Assembly: GCF_001430825.1 (NCBI RefSeq)
Contig: NZ_CP010535.1
Location: forward strand, 1,654,501 to 1,718,500
Length of the DNA: 64,000 nucleotides
DNA from: Sediminicola sp. YIK13
Lineage (GTDB): Bacteria > Bacteroidota > Bacteroidia > Flavobacteriales > Flavobacteriaceae
Direction: 5' to 3'
The position numbers and the translations under genes were made by a program. How positions within the stretch are numbered: position 1 is the stretch's first letter; each line of letters opens with the position of its first letter. The notes beneath the pieces were generated by a model. That model was given only the letters and a program-made list of their open reading frames with translations. It did no database searches and was not told where the DNA came from. This document shows, piece after piece, positions 17,276 through 26,616 of this stretch.

Positions 17276-20200
17276 ATGAAAGCAAAATTAAAAGGAATTT
17301 TTACCTTTTTGTTGGTTTTAATTGCACAACTAGCAGTTGCGCAGGAAAAATCAATTTCTGGTAAAGTTACCGATCAAGCTGGCATACCATTGCCTGGAGT
17401 AAACGTAGTTGTAAAAGGTACGACCAATGGAACCCAAAGTGACTTTGATGGCAATTACATCATTAACGCCAACATGGGCAGTGTTCTCGTATTTTCCTAT
17501 TTAGGTCAAAAAACAACAGAAAAAACTATTGGAACATCTAATACCATAGATGTTCAAATGGAGGAAGATGCCTCACAATTAGAAGAGGTCATTGTAGTTG
17601 GGTATGGTACCCAAAGCAAACGTAACCTAACCGATAATATTTCCAAACTTACCTCAGACGATATATCCGATGTACCCAATCCAAACCTTCAAAATGCCCT
17701 TGTAGCTAAAGCTGCGGGTGTACAGGTAACCCAAACGAACGGGAAAGTTGAGGGTGGCATTAATATTAGGGTAAGAGGTGCCGCTAGTGTTAGTGGAGGA
17801 ACTCAACCATTATATGTATTGGATGGAATACCGTTAATAGATCCTACAGGCGGTCGTGGAGAAATAGGAAATGGTGCGCCAACCAATCCGTTGTTAACAT
17901 TGAGCGCCAATGAAATAGAATCGATAGACATCCTAAAAGATGCTTCTTCAGCCGCAATTTATGGGGCAAGGGGCGCAAATGGTGTTGTATTGATAACAAC
18001 CAAAAAAGGAAAGCAAGGGAAGGCTAAATTTAGCATTAACCTAGCACAAGGATTTAGCCAACCAACCAATAAAAGGGAATGGCTCAACGCTCAAGAGTAT
18101 GTTGAACTTTTTACAGAAGCAGGGAGAAACTCTCCTTTTTTCACTCCTGACGATGGCCAAGCTTTTGTAGAAGATGAATTTGAATTTCAATCAGGAGGAA
18201 CGGATTGGAGAAATGGTGAAATAGACACTGATTGGACCGATATCGCATTTCAGGATGGCTATCAAACCGATGCTGATTTTTCTGTTTCTGGAGCCGATGC
18301 AAAAACATCTTATTTTTTCTCTGGGGCATACAACAATACAAGTGGTATTATTAGAGACAACGAATTGGAAAGAGCCAATGCACGAACAAATGTAAGCCAC
18401 CAATTTTCAGATAGATTTAAAGCTGGCATGAACTTAAGTTTTTCCAGAACTGAAATTGATCGAATTGCCAATGATAATGCCTTTGCTACGCCATTGCAAG
18501 CGATAGCGCAATCTCCATTATCTCAACCAAGACTTGCAGATGGATCACCTAATCCCAATACGCTATATGGAAATTTCTTGCTAGATGCCGAAAATGCCTT
18601 CTTTAAAACCATTATTAGAAGAACGGTAGGTAAGGTTTTTGGAGAATACAAAATTATACCATCCATAACATTGAATTCAGATTTCTCATACGATCTTTTT
18701 TCTCAGACCGAAGACAATTTTAGGGGACAAAATGCCTTATTTCAATCAACCAATGGACAGGCTTTTGCTTCAGATTTAGGTTCTGAAAGTTATACATATA
18801 GTAACTATGCTACTTTTGACAAGACGTTTGATGGCAGACATGGCATCAACGTAGTCGCTGGTACTGAGTTTATAAAATACAATAGAAGAATTACAAGTGT
18901 TACGAGTCAGCAGTTTCCTTCCGATGATTTAACAACAGTTAGTGGTGGTGCAGAAATTACTGCAGGAACAGGAGTTAATCTTAAAAGTAGTTTTGTATCC
19001 TATTTTGCTAGGGCAACCTATGATTTAGATAGCAAATATTTACTTAAAGCTAGTATCCGTCGCGATGGCTCTTCAAGGTTTGGGGAGAATGTAAGATTTG
19101 GTACTTTCCCAGCTGTTTCTGCTGGTTGGATCATGTCCGAAGAAAACTTCTTGAAAGACTCCAATACCTTATCGTTCTTAAAATTAAGAGGAAGTTGGGG
19201 TAAATTGGGTAATGCGGATATTGGTGGAGATTATCCTTCCCTATTCCTATTCTCTGGTGTTTCTTACAATCAAAGACCAGGATTAGCCCCGGTACAACCA
19301 GGAAACTCTAACCTTACTTGGGAACAATCCACCCAAACAGATTTTGGAGTGGAATTTGGCTTTCTGGACAATAGAATTTCAGGAGAAATAGATTATTATG
19401 TAAAAGATACGGAAGACCTTTTGTTCAGTGTGCCACTTGTACCGAGTAGCGGAGCGGGTAGCATTAATCAAAATATTGGAACACTTCAAGGAAAAGGTGT
19501 GGAATTTGTTTTAAACACAAGGAACATTTCAACCACTGATTTAAGCTGGACAACTAATTTTAATATTAGTAATAACGTTAATGAATTAAAATCCTTACCA
19601 AACAACGACGCTGACATTGTTAATGGCCAAAACATCAATAGAGTGGGCGAAAGTGTAGCTTCTTTTTATCTTAGGGAATATGCAGGTGTTGACCCTGCCA
19701 ATGGAGATGCGCTGTACTATTTAAATACAGAAAATCCAGATGGAAGCCTTAATAGAAATACCACCACCGATCCGAATGAGGCACAACGTATTGTTGCTGG
19801 AAATCCCTTTCCAGAACTTACTGCAGGTATGACCAATACAGTGCTTTACAAAGACTTTGATTTCTCTTTTACATTACAAGGAGAGGCCGGGGCCAGTATT
19901 TACAATGCCGGGGGGCGCTTTCAATCTGTAAACGGTGATTTTTATGACAATCAAAGTAGGGACCAATTACAAAGATGGCAACAACCAGGGGATATCACCA
20001 ATGTTCCACAAGCAAGGTTGTTTGCCGGCAATGGTACTGCACAATCTACCCGCTTTCTAGCGGAAGCAGATTTTTTACGTTTACGTAATATTACACTAGG
20101 TTATTCTTTGCCAAATCAGGTGATAGAGAAAATGGGATTGAGTAAATTAAGGCTATATGTAACTGGCATTAACTTGGTAACTATTACCAATTATCCTTTT

Positions 20201-20311
20201 GAAGATCCAGAGGCTAGAAGTGACGTTAATGGACAAAACAATCCAGGACAAACTTTTTATTCTGCCCCTCCGGCAAAAACGTTCACCATGGGTGTTAACA
20301 TTAATTTTTAA
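17276..20311 (+). CDS. SusC/RagA-family TonB-dependent outer-membrane transporter
   Basis: The 1011-residue protein has a signal peptide (ending LAVAQ), then a carboxypeptidase-regulatory-like domain (ISGKVTDQAGIPLPGVNVVVKGT; residues about 25-100). The TonB box/plug entry (EEVIVVGYGTQSKRNLTDNIS) and SusC-type plug (NIRVRGAASVSGGTQPLYVLDGIPL) follow, with a beta-barrel ending FTMGVNINF. It forms the outer-membrane channel that works with the SusD-like lipoprotein 12 nt downstream. No glycoside hydrolase, peptidase or regulator is next to the pair, so the substrate cannot be inferred. Confidence 0.96.
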   Translation: MKAKLKGIFTFLLVLIAQLAVAQEKSISGKVTDQAGIPLPGVNVVVKGTTNGTQSDFDGNYIINANMGSVLVFSYLGQKTTEKTIGTSNTIDVQMEEDASQLEEVIVVGYGTQSKRNLTDNISKLTSDDISDVPNPNLQNALVAKAAGVQVTQTNGKVEGGINIRVRGAASVSGGTQPLYVLDGIPLIDPTGGRGEIGNGAPTNPLLTLSANEIESIDILKDASSAAIYGARGANGVVLITTKKGKQGKAKFSINLAQGFSQPTNKREWLNAQEYVELFTEAGRNSPFFTPDDGQAFVEDEFEFQSGGTDWRNGEIDTDWTDIAFQDGYQTDADFSVSGADAKTSYFFSGAYNNTSGIIRDNELERANARTNVSHQFSDRFKAGMNLSFSRTEIDRIANDNAFATPLQAIAQSPLSQPRLADGSPNPNTLYGNFLLDAENAFFKTIIRRTVGKVFGEYKIIPSITLNSDFSYDLFSQTEDNFRGQNALFQSTNGQAFASDLGSESYTYSNYATFDKTFDGRHGINVVAGTEFIKYNRRITSVTSQQFPSDDLTTVSGGAEITAGTGVNLKSSFVSYFARATYDLDSKYLLKASIRRDGSSRFGENVRFGTFPAVSAGWIMSEENFLKDSNTLSFLKLRGSWGKLGNADIGGDYPSLFLFSGVSYNQRPGLAPVQPGNSNLTWEQSTQTDFGVEFGFLDNRISGEIDYYVKDTEDLLFSVPLVPSSGAGSINQNIGTLQGKGVEFVLNTRNISTTDLSWTTNFNISNNVNELKSLPNNDADIVNGQNINRVGESVASFYLREYAGVDPANGDALYYLNTENPDGSLNRNTTTDPNEAQRIVAGNPFPELTAGMTNTVLYKDFDFSFTLQGEAGASIYNAGGRFQSVNGDFYDNQSRDQLQRWQQPGDITNVPQARLFAGNGTAQSTRFLAEADFLRLRNITLGYSLPNQVIEKMGLSKLRLYVTGINLVTITNYPFEDPEARSDVNGQNNPGQTFYSAPPAKTFTMGVNINF

Positions 20312-20323
20312 TAAAAGAGAATC

Positions 20324-21679
20324 ATGAAATTATATAAATTATTATACGTGTTTTCCGTATTCCTTTTAACCACTAGTTGTGAAAAGGAATTAGAGATAAA
20401 TCCAACCGATAATCTACCTGGTGAACTGGCTTTTACATCTGAGGCCAATATCGCTGCAATTTTAGTAGGAACCTACGATGAAGCAGGCCAGGCTGCCACT
20501 TATGGAGGTCGGCTTCAATTAATGGTAGATTTGTTAGGTACCTCCAACCAAGTACGTTGGGGTGGTACATTTTTAGATCCAAGACAAGCTTTTAACAAGG
20601 ATTTATTGGTTGATAATGGCTTTGTAAGTGGTATTTGGGCCAATTCATATGAAACCATAAACCAAGCGAACTTGGTTATAGACAACCTAGAAACCGTTAC
20701 TAGTAGTCCCGAAGAAAAGGATAGGATTGAAGGAGAAGCTAAATTTTTACGAGCATTAAACTATTTTGATTTAGTGCGTAATTTTGGATCGCCATACCTT
20801 TCTGGCCAAACCAATTCCCAACTGGGAGTTCCATTGAGATTGACCGGTATCATTGATTACTCGGCTAACCAAGAAGCTGCCAGAAATACAGTTGAGGAAG
20901 TATATGCTCAAGTCATTTCTGATGCTACCGAGGCTTACAATTTATTACCTTCTACAAATAGTTTTTATGCCGATAAATATGCCGCTCAAGCTTTGTTAGC
21001 AAGAGTATATTTCCAACAAGGCAACTATGCCGATGCTCGAGATGCTGCAGATGATGTATTGGCCAATAGCGGTCATTCCTTGGCTTCCAGTTTTGCCGGT
21101 GCATTTAATAATGATGTAGACAGTAGTGAAGATATATTTACTTTTCAGGTCACGAGTCAGACAGGAACCAATCAATTGATTACGCATTATGCCTCAGAGG
21201 CCGATGGTGGTCGTGGTGGGGATATTACCGTAGAAGATGCCTATTTGGCTCTTTTTGATGATCCTACAGAGGAACGAGCTAATTTCACATATATCAATCC
21301 CGCAAACGATAGGCAACTTACCCTAAAGTACACCAACCAATTTGGAAATGTTATTATTTTTAGAACGGCTGAAATGCACCTTATTCGATTGGAAAGTAAT
21401 TTTAGATTGGGTACAAGTGTAGGTTTGGCACCACTAACAGAAATCAATGCCTTAAGGGCAAGGTCTGGGGCTCTTCCCCTATTGGGACCATTGAACTTAG
21501 ATTTGATTTTTAATGAACGTCAATTGGAGTTGGCCTTTGAAGGTTTTATTTTACATGATGTAAAAAGAACGCAAAGATCCATTAACGGAATTGCATGGAA
21601 TGATACTTCTTTGGTATTTCCAATACCACAATCTGAAATTGACACAAATCCCTTGATGGTTCAGAATCAAGGATATTAA
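20324..21679 (+). CDS. SusD/RagB-family surface lipoprotein
   Basis: The 451-residue protein begins with a lipoprotein signal (LLTTSCEKELEINP; acidic residues after Cys fit the Bacteroidota surface-export signal). SusD features include GEAKFLRALNYFDLVRNFGSPYL, YAAQALLARVYFQQGNYADARDAADDVL (TPR) and the C-terminal RQLELAFEGFILHDVKRT. It is shorter than typical glycan-binding SusD proteins (500-600 residues), as seen in many pairs that are not carbohydrate-specific. It is the lid of the preceding SusC channel. Confidence 0.95.
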   Translation: MKLYKLLYVFSVFLLTTSCEKELEINPTDNLPGELAFTSEANIAAILVGTYDEAGQAATYGGRLQLMVDLLGTSNQVRWGGTFLDPRQAFNKDLLVDNGFVSGIWANSYETINQANLVIDNLETVTSSPEEKDRIEGEAKFLRALNYFDLVRNFGSPYLSGQTNSQLGVPLRLTGIIDYSANQEAARNTVEEVYAQVISDATEAYNLLPSTNSFYADKYAAQALLARVYFQQGNYADARDAADDVLANSGHSLASSFAGAFNNDVDSSEDIFTFQVTSQTGTNQLITHYASEADGGRGGDITVEDAYLALFDDPTEERANFTYINPANDRQLTLKYTNQFGNVIIFRTAEMHLIRLESNFRLGTSVGLAPLTEINALRARSGALPLLGPLNLDLIFNERQLELAFEGFILHDVKRTQRSINGIAWNDTSLVFPIPQSEIDTNPLMVQNQGY

Positions 21680-21700
21680 TACAACTAAATTATCATTTAA

Positions 21701-21730
21701 AAAAGGTCGACCAATTGGTCGACCTTTTTA
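21701..21730 (+). terminator. Terminator after susD-like gene
   Basis: Perfect palindromic stem AAAAGGTCGACC (21701-21712), loop AATT, GGTCGACCTTTT (21717-21728). It also faces the converging hydrolase gene. Confidence 0.92.
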
Positions 21731-21761
21731 CTTTTATATATTTTAGATGCACGTTTTATGC

Positions 21762-22544
21762 TTACTTACTCGATAGATATCCTATAACGGTATCGTTAAA
21801 AAATTTAGGCTGTTCTATATTAACAACATGACCACAATTCTGAACAACGATAAGCTCTGAAGTTTTATGGCTATCCACGATTTTTCGGATGGTGGGCAAG
21901 AACAGATAATCTTCCTCCCCCATTACGTAAAGCGTTGGAATGCCAATTTCCATACTTCTAAAAAAACGAAGTAGCGGATTGATTTCGGCAGTGAGCTTAA
22001 ACCATCGGATAAATTCCTTTTGATATAGTTTTTTTGCTTCCCTTACAAATAGGGATCTCGATTCCTTATGATTTTTGTTGGGCATAATCACAAAAGCGAA
22101 GAACTTGTACAACCAAATATAGGGTACTACAGATTTTAAAACCACCCCAGTACGCATCAAGACCTGTGATCTGAAATTTAATTTCATGATAGCCCCTCCC
22201 ATGATCATGCTCTCTACCCTATCAGGATAATTTTCGGCAAGATTCCGTATTAAAATAGTGCCCAATGAAATACCAACAAAGTGAGAGGTTTTTATGTTTT
22301 CATGTTCTATAACTTCCATAATATCCTTGGTAATGGAATCAAAAGTATATTTATCATCAAAAGCATCCTTTAGGTGGGGTTTAGAATCCCCATGACCCCT
22401 GAGGTCCAATAAAAGAACGTTGAAATGATCTTTGAACTCCCTCACCTGTTTGTACCAAATAGATGAACTGCCCCCTGCACCATGGACAAAGGTGACCCAT
22501 TTATCGGAAGTTGCATGCAGGTAAGTGGAATAGTTTAGCAAATG
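21762..22544 (-). CDS. Alpha/beta-hydrolase
   Basis: A cytoplasmic alpha/beta-hydrolase of about 260 residues. The oxyanion motif WVTFVHGAGGSSSIWYKQ, DLRGHGDSKP, nucleophile elbow HFVGISLGTILI (Ser), acid in MGEEDYLFLP and His in VVQNCGHVVNIEQP give a complete catalytic triad. The frame opens with GTG at 22595, but the residues before LNYSTYLH look non-homologous. TTG at 22544 gives a start next to the first beta strand and is my choice, with moderate certainty. Substrate unknown. Confidence 0.8.
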   Translation of the reverse strand, partial: HLLNYSTYLHATSDKWVTFVHGAGGSSSIWYKQVREFKDHFNVLLLDLRGHGDSKPHLKDAFDDKYTFDSITKDIMEVIEHENIKTSHFVGISLGTILIRNLAENYPDRVESMIMGGAIMKLNFRSQVLMRTGVVLKSVVPYIWLYKFFAFVIMPNKNHKESRSLFVREAKKLYQKEFIRWFKLTAEINPLLRFFRSMEIGIPTLYVMGEEDYLFLPTIRKIVDSHKTSELIVVQNCGHVVNIEQPKFFNDTVIGYLSSK

Positions 22545-22745
22545 ATTTTTTTTATAAAAGTAATTTAAAATCCTTAAACTATTGCTTCCTACCACATTTT
22601 AGGGGTATAATCTGCAGTACAATGGAAAATATCCAAATGTCTCATCTAAGTCAAAGTAGATCAATAAAAAAGAAACTTTTGGACAAGCTACCTGATTTTT
22701 AGACATATAACAATTTCTTAACAGAAGACTTTCTCAATTAGCACC

Positions 22746-22753
22746 TATCTTTG
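22746..22753 (+). promoter_or_regulatory. -7 promoter box
   Basis: TATCTTTG matches TAnnTTTG, 15 nt before the ATG of the next small gene. The TTG within it opens the frame but should not be the start. Confidence 0.55.
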
Positions 22754-22768
22754 AAAGAAAAAAAACCG

Positions 22769-22963
22769 ATGGAAAATCAATATTGCAAAGTAGGAACCAC
22801 CACTCCAATCACTAAGAGTAATGATGCTATCAGCTTTCTGGAATACCAGTATGCCCTCTTCATGGAAAAGGCCTCACAAATTAAGCATTCAGATGCCAGA
22901 CTGGGTGATTTTTTTGAGGGAAAAGCAGCAAAAATAAATAAGATGCTCAAAGGATTGTTGTAG
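22769..22963 (+). CDS. Small soluble hypothetical protein
   Basis: From the ATG at 22769 this is a 64-residue protein (MENQYCKVGTTTPITKSN...) with a helical second half (FLEYQYALFMEKASQIKHSD, then KAAKINKMLKGLL). No family is recognised. A Bacteroidota -7 box right upstream and clean start and stop support a real gene. It converges on pyrF with a 12-nt gap. Confidence 0.55.
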   Translation: MENQYCKVGTTTPITKSNDAISFLEYQYALFMEKASQIKHSDARLGDFFEGKAAKINKMLKGLL

Positions 22964-22975
22964 CCTGTGTTTGAA

Positions 22976-23794
22976 TTACCTTTTCTTCAACTCGGCAGCC
23001 ATTTGTACCTGTAGCTCTTCGGCCTTGATTCTTGCTACTTCAGCAAAATCTTTATCGGTAGAAGCGTAGATGATACCACGGGAAGAATTTACCAAAAGTC
23101 CCACATCTTTTGTCATTCCATATTTGCAGACTTCACTTAAGCTTCCACCTTGGGCTCCAACCCCAGGAACCAACAAAAAGCTATCGGGAATTATCTTTCT
23201 AATATCCGTTAAGAAGCTCGCTTTGGTAGCACCCACAACATACATAAGGTTCTGGGCGTTTTTATACGTTTTGGATGTGGTCAGCACTTTCTTGTACAAT
23301 TCCATCCCATCCACAATTTGGGTCTGAAAATCATAAGCACCTTCATTCGAGGTCAATGCCAATAAAATGGTATGTTTATCCTCAAACGCCAAGAACGGCT
23401 CTACCGAATCCTTTCCCATATAAGGCGCGATGGTAACTGAATCGAATCCTAAATCTTCAAAAAAGGCCCTGGCATACATGGAAGAAGTATTTCCTATATC
23501 CCCCCTTTTGGCGTCGGCAATAGTAAATTGTTCTGGATAATGCGTATTAAGATACTGTATGGTCCTCTCCAAAGATTTCCATCCCTTTAGTCCATGAGCC
23601 TCATAAAATGCAATATTGGGCTTGTAAGCCACACATAAATGGTTGGTAGCATCAATAATGGCCTTGTTAAAGGCGAAAATTGGATCTTCCTCTGCTAACA
23701 AATGTTTGGGGATCTTGTTGATGTCAACATCCAATCCTATACAAAGGAATGATTGCTTTAGGCGTATTTGGTCTATTAACTGCTTATTGGTCAT
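22976..23794 (-). CDS. pyrF: Orotidine 5'-phosphate decarboxylase (type 2)
   Basis: The 272-residue protein from the ATG at 23794 ([24 protein letters not shown]) contains the catalytic Lys-Asp block [19 protein letters not shown] and phosphate-binding [15 protein letters not shown] and [10 protein letters not shown]. It belongs to the longer PyrF subfamily 2 used by Bacteroidota and Actinobacteria. It makes UMP, the last step of de novo pyrimidine synthesis. It lies 55 nt downstream of prfA, with a terminator between them. Confidence 0.95.
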   Translation of the reverse strand: MTNKQLIDQIRLKQSFLCIGLDVDINKIPKHLLAEEDPIFAFNKAIIDATNHLCVAYKPNIAFYEAHGLKGWKSLERTIQYLNTHYPEQFTIADAKRGDIGNTSSMYARAFFEDLGFDSVTIAPYMGKDSVEPFLAFEDKHTILLALTSNEGAYDFQTQIVDGMELYKKVLTTSKTYKNAQNLMYVVGATKASFLTDIRKIIPDSFLLVPGVGAQGGSLSEVCKYGMTKDVGLLVNSSRGIIYASTDKDFAEVARIKAEELQVQMAAELKKR

Positions 23795-23812
23795 GGTATT
23801 GCTTAATCGTAA

Positions 23813-23840
23813 TAAAAAAGCCAACTGTTCCCAGTTGGCT
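23813..23840 (-). terminator. Terminator after prfA
   Basis: Stem AGCCAACTG (23819-23827) / CAGTTGGCT (23832-23840), loop TTCC. Read on the minus strand it is followed by a run of T (complement of A-run 23814-23819). It lies 10 nt beyond the prfA stop. Confidence 0.88.
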
Positions 23841-23849
23841 AATTATACT

Positions 23850-24926
23850 TTAAAATATTTCAGATGCTTCCCTTAGTTTCTCAGTGTTCTCCACCAAGCT
23901 TAACTCATCAATGATGCGCTGTATATCACCGTTCACAATGTTGGACAAATCATAAAGTGTAAGGCCAATTCTATGATCGGTTACCCTTCCTTGAGAATAG
24001 TTATAGGTCCTAATTTTTGCAGAACGGTCACCACTACTCACCTGGGAATTTCTTTTGGCGGCATCTGCCTCCTGCTTTTTGGCCAATTCCATATCATAAA
24101 GACGGGAACGCAAAACTCTAAAGGCTTTTTCCTTGTTCTTATGCTGGGATTTCTGATCCTGGCATTGTGCCACCAAACCTGTGGGAAGGTGGGTTAAACG
24201 AACCGCAGAATAGGTGGTGTTCACCGACTGCCCGCCTGGTCCAGAAGAACAGAAAAAATCGATCCGTACATCTTTGGGATCAATCTGTACATCAAACTCT
24301 TCCGCCTCTGGCAATACCATTACCGTTGCCGCACTCGTATGCACCCTACCTTGGGTTTCCGTTTGCGGAACCCTTTGTACACGGTGTACTCCAGCTTCGA
24401 ATTTTAGGGTACCGTATACATCTTCCCCATTCACTTCGAACTGAATTTCCTTGTAACCTCCACTTGTACCTTCACTTAGATCGATGACATTGGTGCTCCA
24501 TCCCCTAGATTCACAGTATTTGGTATACATTCTAAAAAGGTCCCCCGCAAAAATACTGGCTTCGTCCCCACCTGTACCGGCACGGATTTCCATAACCACA
24601 TTTTTGGCATCTTCAGGATCTTTTGGAATCAATAGAAATTTAATTTCATCCTCCAACTTTGGCAAGCCACTTTTAGCCTCTTCATATTGCATTTTGGCCA
24701 TTTCCACCATCTCTGGATCACTGCCATCGGACAATATTTCTTCGGCTTCCTTCATATTATTGGTCAAAGTAATGTACTCTTCCCTTTTCTCCATTAAAGC
24801 TTTAAGGTCCTTATACTCCTTGTTCAACTGCACATAACGCTTCTGGTCCGTGATAATATCAGGCTGAATGATAAGGTCTGAAACCTCATCGAAGCGCTGT
24901 TTAACGTAATTTAATTTATCTAACAT
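23850..24926 (-). CDS. prfA: Peptide chain release factor 1
   Basis: The 358-residue protein from the ATG at 24926 ([18 protein letters not shown]) has the catalytic GGQ motif in [22 protein letters not shown]. It also has the [18 protein letters not shown] block of domain 2 and the C-terminal [17 protein letters not shown]. It recognises UAA and UAG stop codons and releases the peptide. An upstream extension of 19 codons in the same frame is not part of the family. Confidence 0.97.
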   Translation of the reverse strand: MLDKLNYVKQRFDEVSDLIIQPDIITDQKRYVQLNKEYKDLKALMEKREEYITLTNNMKEAEEILSDGSDPEMVEMAKMQYEEAKSGLPKLEDEIKFLLIPKDPEDAKNVVMEIRAGTGGDEASIFAGDLFRMYTKYCESRGWSTNVIDLSEGTSGGYKEIQFEVNGEDVYGTLKFEAGVHRVQRVPQTETQGRVHTSAATVMVLPEAEEFDVQIDPKDVRIDFFCSSGPGGQSVNTTYSAVRLTHLPTGLVAQCQDQKSQHKNKEKAFRVLRSRLYDMELAKKQEADAAKRNSQVSSGDRSAKIRTYNYSQGRVTDHRIGLTLYDLSNIVNGDIQRIIDELSLVENTEKLREASEIF

Positions 24927-25079
24927 ATTCAATCTTCCCTTGGACTGCGAATTTACAATTTTTTTGGAGGTAATACCATTCAATTCTGTCTGACATAAAA
25001 ATATGTTTCAACTTTTAAGCGAATTTTATAATTTAATAAAAACCAGTTGGTTACACACATGCAACTCATCACCGACCTG

Positions 25080-26360
25080 CTAATCTGCCACGAATGATGC
25101 CCCAAAAGTGACAATAAAAGAACTTAATCCGTCACTTCTATCGTATTGATTAAGGCGAAGGTCTAGGGACTTGAGTCCATAGGAGAATATTTTTGCAGTC
25201 GTAAAAATATCCTTATAGCGTATCCCCATCCCGTACTGATGCGCATCAAAGCCAGAAAGATCGTAATCTGAGGTATAGTAATTTAAGGTAGAAACAGCCA
25301 CTTCCTTTTCAAAGAAATAATCCGCCGCAGTTTGGGTATAAAAACGGTACATGGGATAAATAGTAAAGGCTCTGCTCACTATTATTGGCACTTCTAAACT
25401 TGCGGTATGGGAATTGACCCCCCAATCATCGCTGTAAAACCTGTAGTAGGATCTTAGCACGAACATATCGCTGACAAAAATATTGAGACGCCCTCCAACA
25501 GGAATTTTCACCCTAGTATCCGGCAACCGTTCCACGTCATCCGCCAATTGAAATTCATCTATAAAAAAATCGTTCCGGTCTCCAAAATACACCCGTTGAA
25601 ATGGGGTGCTTAAAAGTCCATTTTGAGAAACAAGGTCCATAAATAGTGATCCTTGCACCCTTTTGCCCAATATTTGGGAGAAATTAAGTGAAAGGGAATA
25701 TGAATTTCTGTTCTTATTTTCGAAATTAGAGAATACGGGAGCATATGTTCCATTTCCCGTAATACGGTCATCAAAAAAGCCTCCCCTGAGCTCAATAGGA
25801 TATTGAGGATTCCAAGTATCCAGAAAAACCTGTGCACTTGCGCTTACTTCCGTGTTTTTCTCATTGAACATACGGGTATAACTCCCACCAAAACCCAAAG
25901 AAAAATAATCGTACTCGGAAGAAATATATCCTTTTACTCCCCAAATGGTATTCCTATCATCGGAACTATGTTGGTAAGACGGAGTCAAATGGGCCAGGAC
26001 ATCATTCCTGGAGGCTCCAGAAGAAGCTATATATGGACTTACCGGACGACTCGGATCTCCATCCAAAGGGTTCACATTACTGGAGGAGGCAGAGGTATAG
26101 GCCGAAATACCCACATCTACGGTAAGGACATCATCTTCATTTAAAGGCATTCTTACGATTAAACTGGAAGTTACGTCTGTCAGTTCCTCGGTACCATCAC
26201 CGCCTGATACGGCAGCATGTATACCATCCTGATTGTAGTAACTGAACAGCACATCTATTTCAGTAGCTTCTAAAACCCTTTTTTTGTAGGTAGAGGGGGC
26301 GTCTTGGGCAGAAAGCACAAAAGAAAAAAAACAGAAAATACCCAATAGAACTCTATTCAT
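25080..26360 (-). CDS. DUF3570 outer-membrane beta-barrel-like protein
   Basis: The 426-residue protein from the ATG at 26360 has a signal peptide ending about FVLSAQ. The body is beta-rich with alternating aromatic strands, and the C-terminus (FIVTFGASFVAD) looks like an outer-membrane barrel. The pattern fits DUF3570. Residues 111-119 read IASSGASRN; SGAS matches the core of the ApbE flavin-attachment consensus D-x-x-[ST]-G-A-[ST], but the Asp is replaced by Ile. Last gene of the Rieske-Trx-ApbE-DUF4266-DUF3570 set, 7 nt after DUF4266. Function unknown; a surface redox partner is an inference. Confidence 0.82.
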   Translation of the reverse strand: MNRVLLGIFCFFSFVLSAQDAPSTYKKRVLEATEIDVLFSYYNQDGIHAAVSGGDGTEELTDVTSSLIVRMPLNEDDVLTVDVGISAYTSASSSNVNPLDGDPSRPVSPYIASSGASRNDVLAHLTPSYQHSSDDRNTIWGVKGYISSEYDYFSLGFGGSYTRMFNEKNTEVSASAQVFLDTWNPQYPIELRGGFFDDRITGNGTYAPVFSNFENKNRNSYSLSLNFSQILGKRVQGSLFMDLVSQNGLLSTPFQRVYFGDRNDFFIDEFQLADDVERLPDTRVKIPVGGRLNIFVSDMFVLRSYYRFYSDDWGVNSHTASLEVPIIVSRAFTIYPMYRFYTQTAADYFFEKEVAVSTLNYYTSDYDLSGFDAHQYGMGIRYKDIFTTAKIFSYGLKSLDLRLNQYDRSDGLSSFIVTFGASFVAD

Positions 26361-26367
26361 AACCAAG

Positions 26368-26577
26368 TTAATTACAACCACAACCGCCACCTGTTTTACC
26401 ACCGTTTCCTCCAGATGCAGCTTCCCTATATATTTGAAAATTGATTTCGAACTGCTCCATGCTTTTTATGGCCAGTTGCATTTCCTCATCATTAAGATAC
26501 ACCTTATCATACTCTTTTACTGCTACGCAGGAAGTCAATGACATTACTAAAAAAAGTATCAAAAGGAATCTTTTCAT
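26368..26577 (-). CDS. DUF4266 lipoprotein
   Basis: The 69-residue protein is a lipoprotein (MKRFLLILFLVMSLTSCVAV, Cys at 17). A short helix with a YREAASGGNGG segment leads into the invariant C-terminus GGGCGCN, with two cysteines, which is the DUF4266 signature. DUF4266 genes recur beside DUF3570 and apbE. The CGC pair could bind a metal or exchange disulfides; this is not established. It lies 39 nt after apbE and 7 nt before DUF3570. Confidence 0.88.
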   Translation of the reverse strand: MKRFLLILFLVMSLTSCVAVKEYDKVYLNDEEMQLAIKSMEQFEINFQIYREAASGGNGGKTGGGCGCN

Positions 26578-26616
26578 TTTTTGGTTGTATTGTAAATCAA
26601 TGTCGAGTTACTAAAG

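Noticed and set aside
22511-22702. 63-codon plus-strand frame near the alpha/beta-hydrolase start
   Set aside because: Half of it lies antisense to the hydrolase gene; composition is not protein-like and no promoter box is placed for it.
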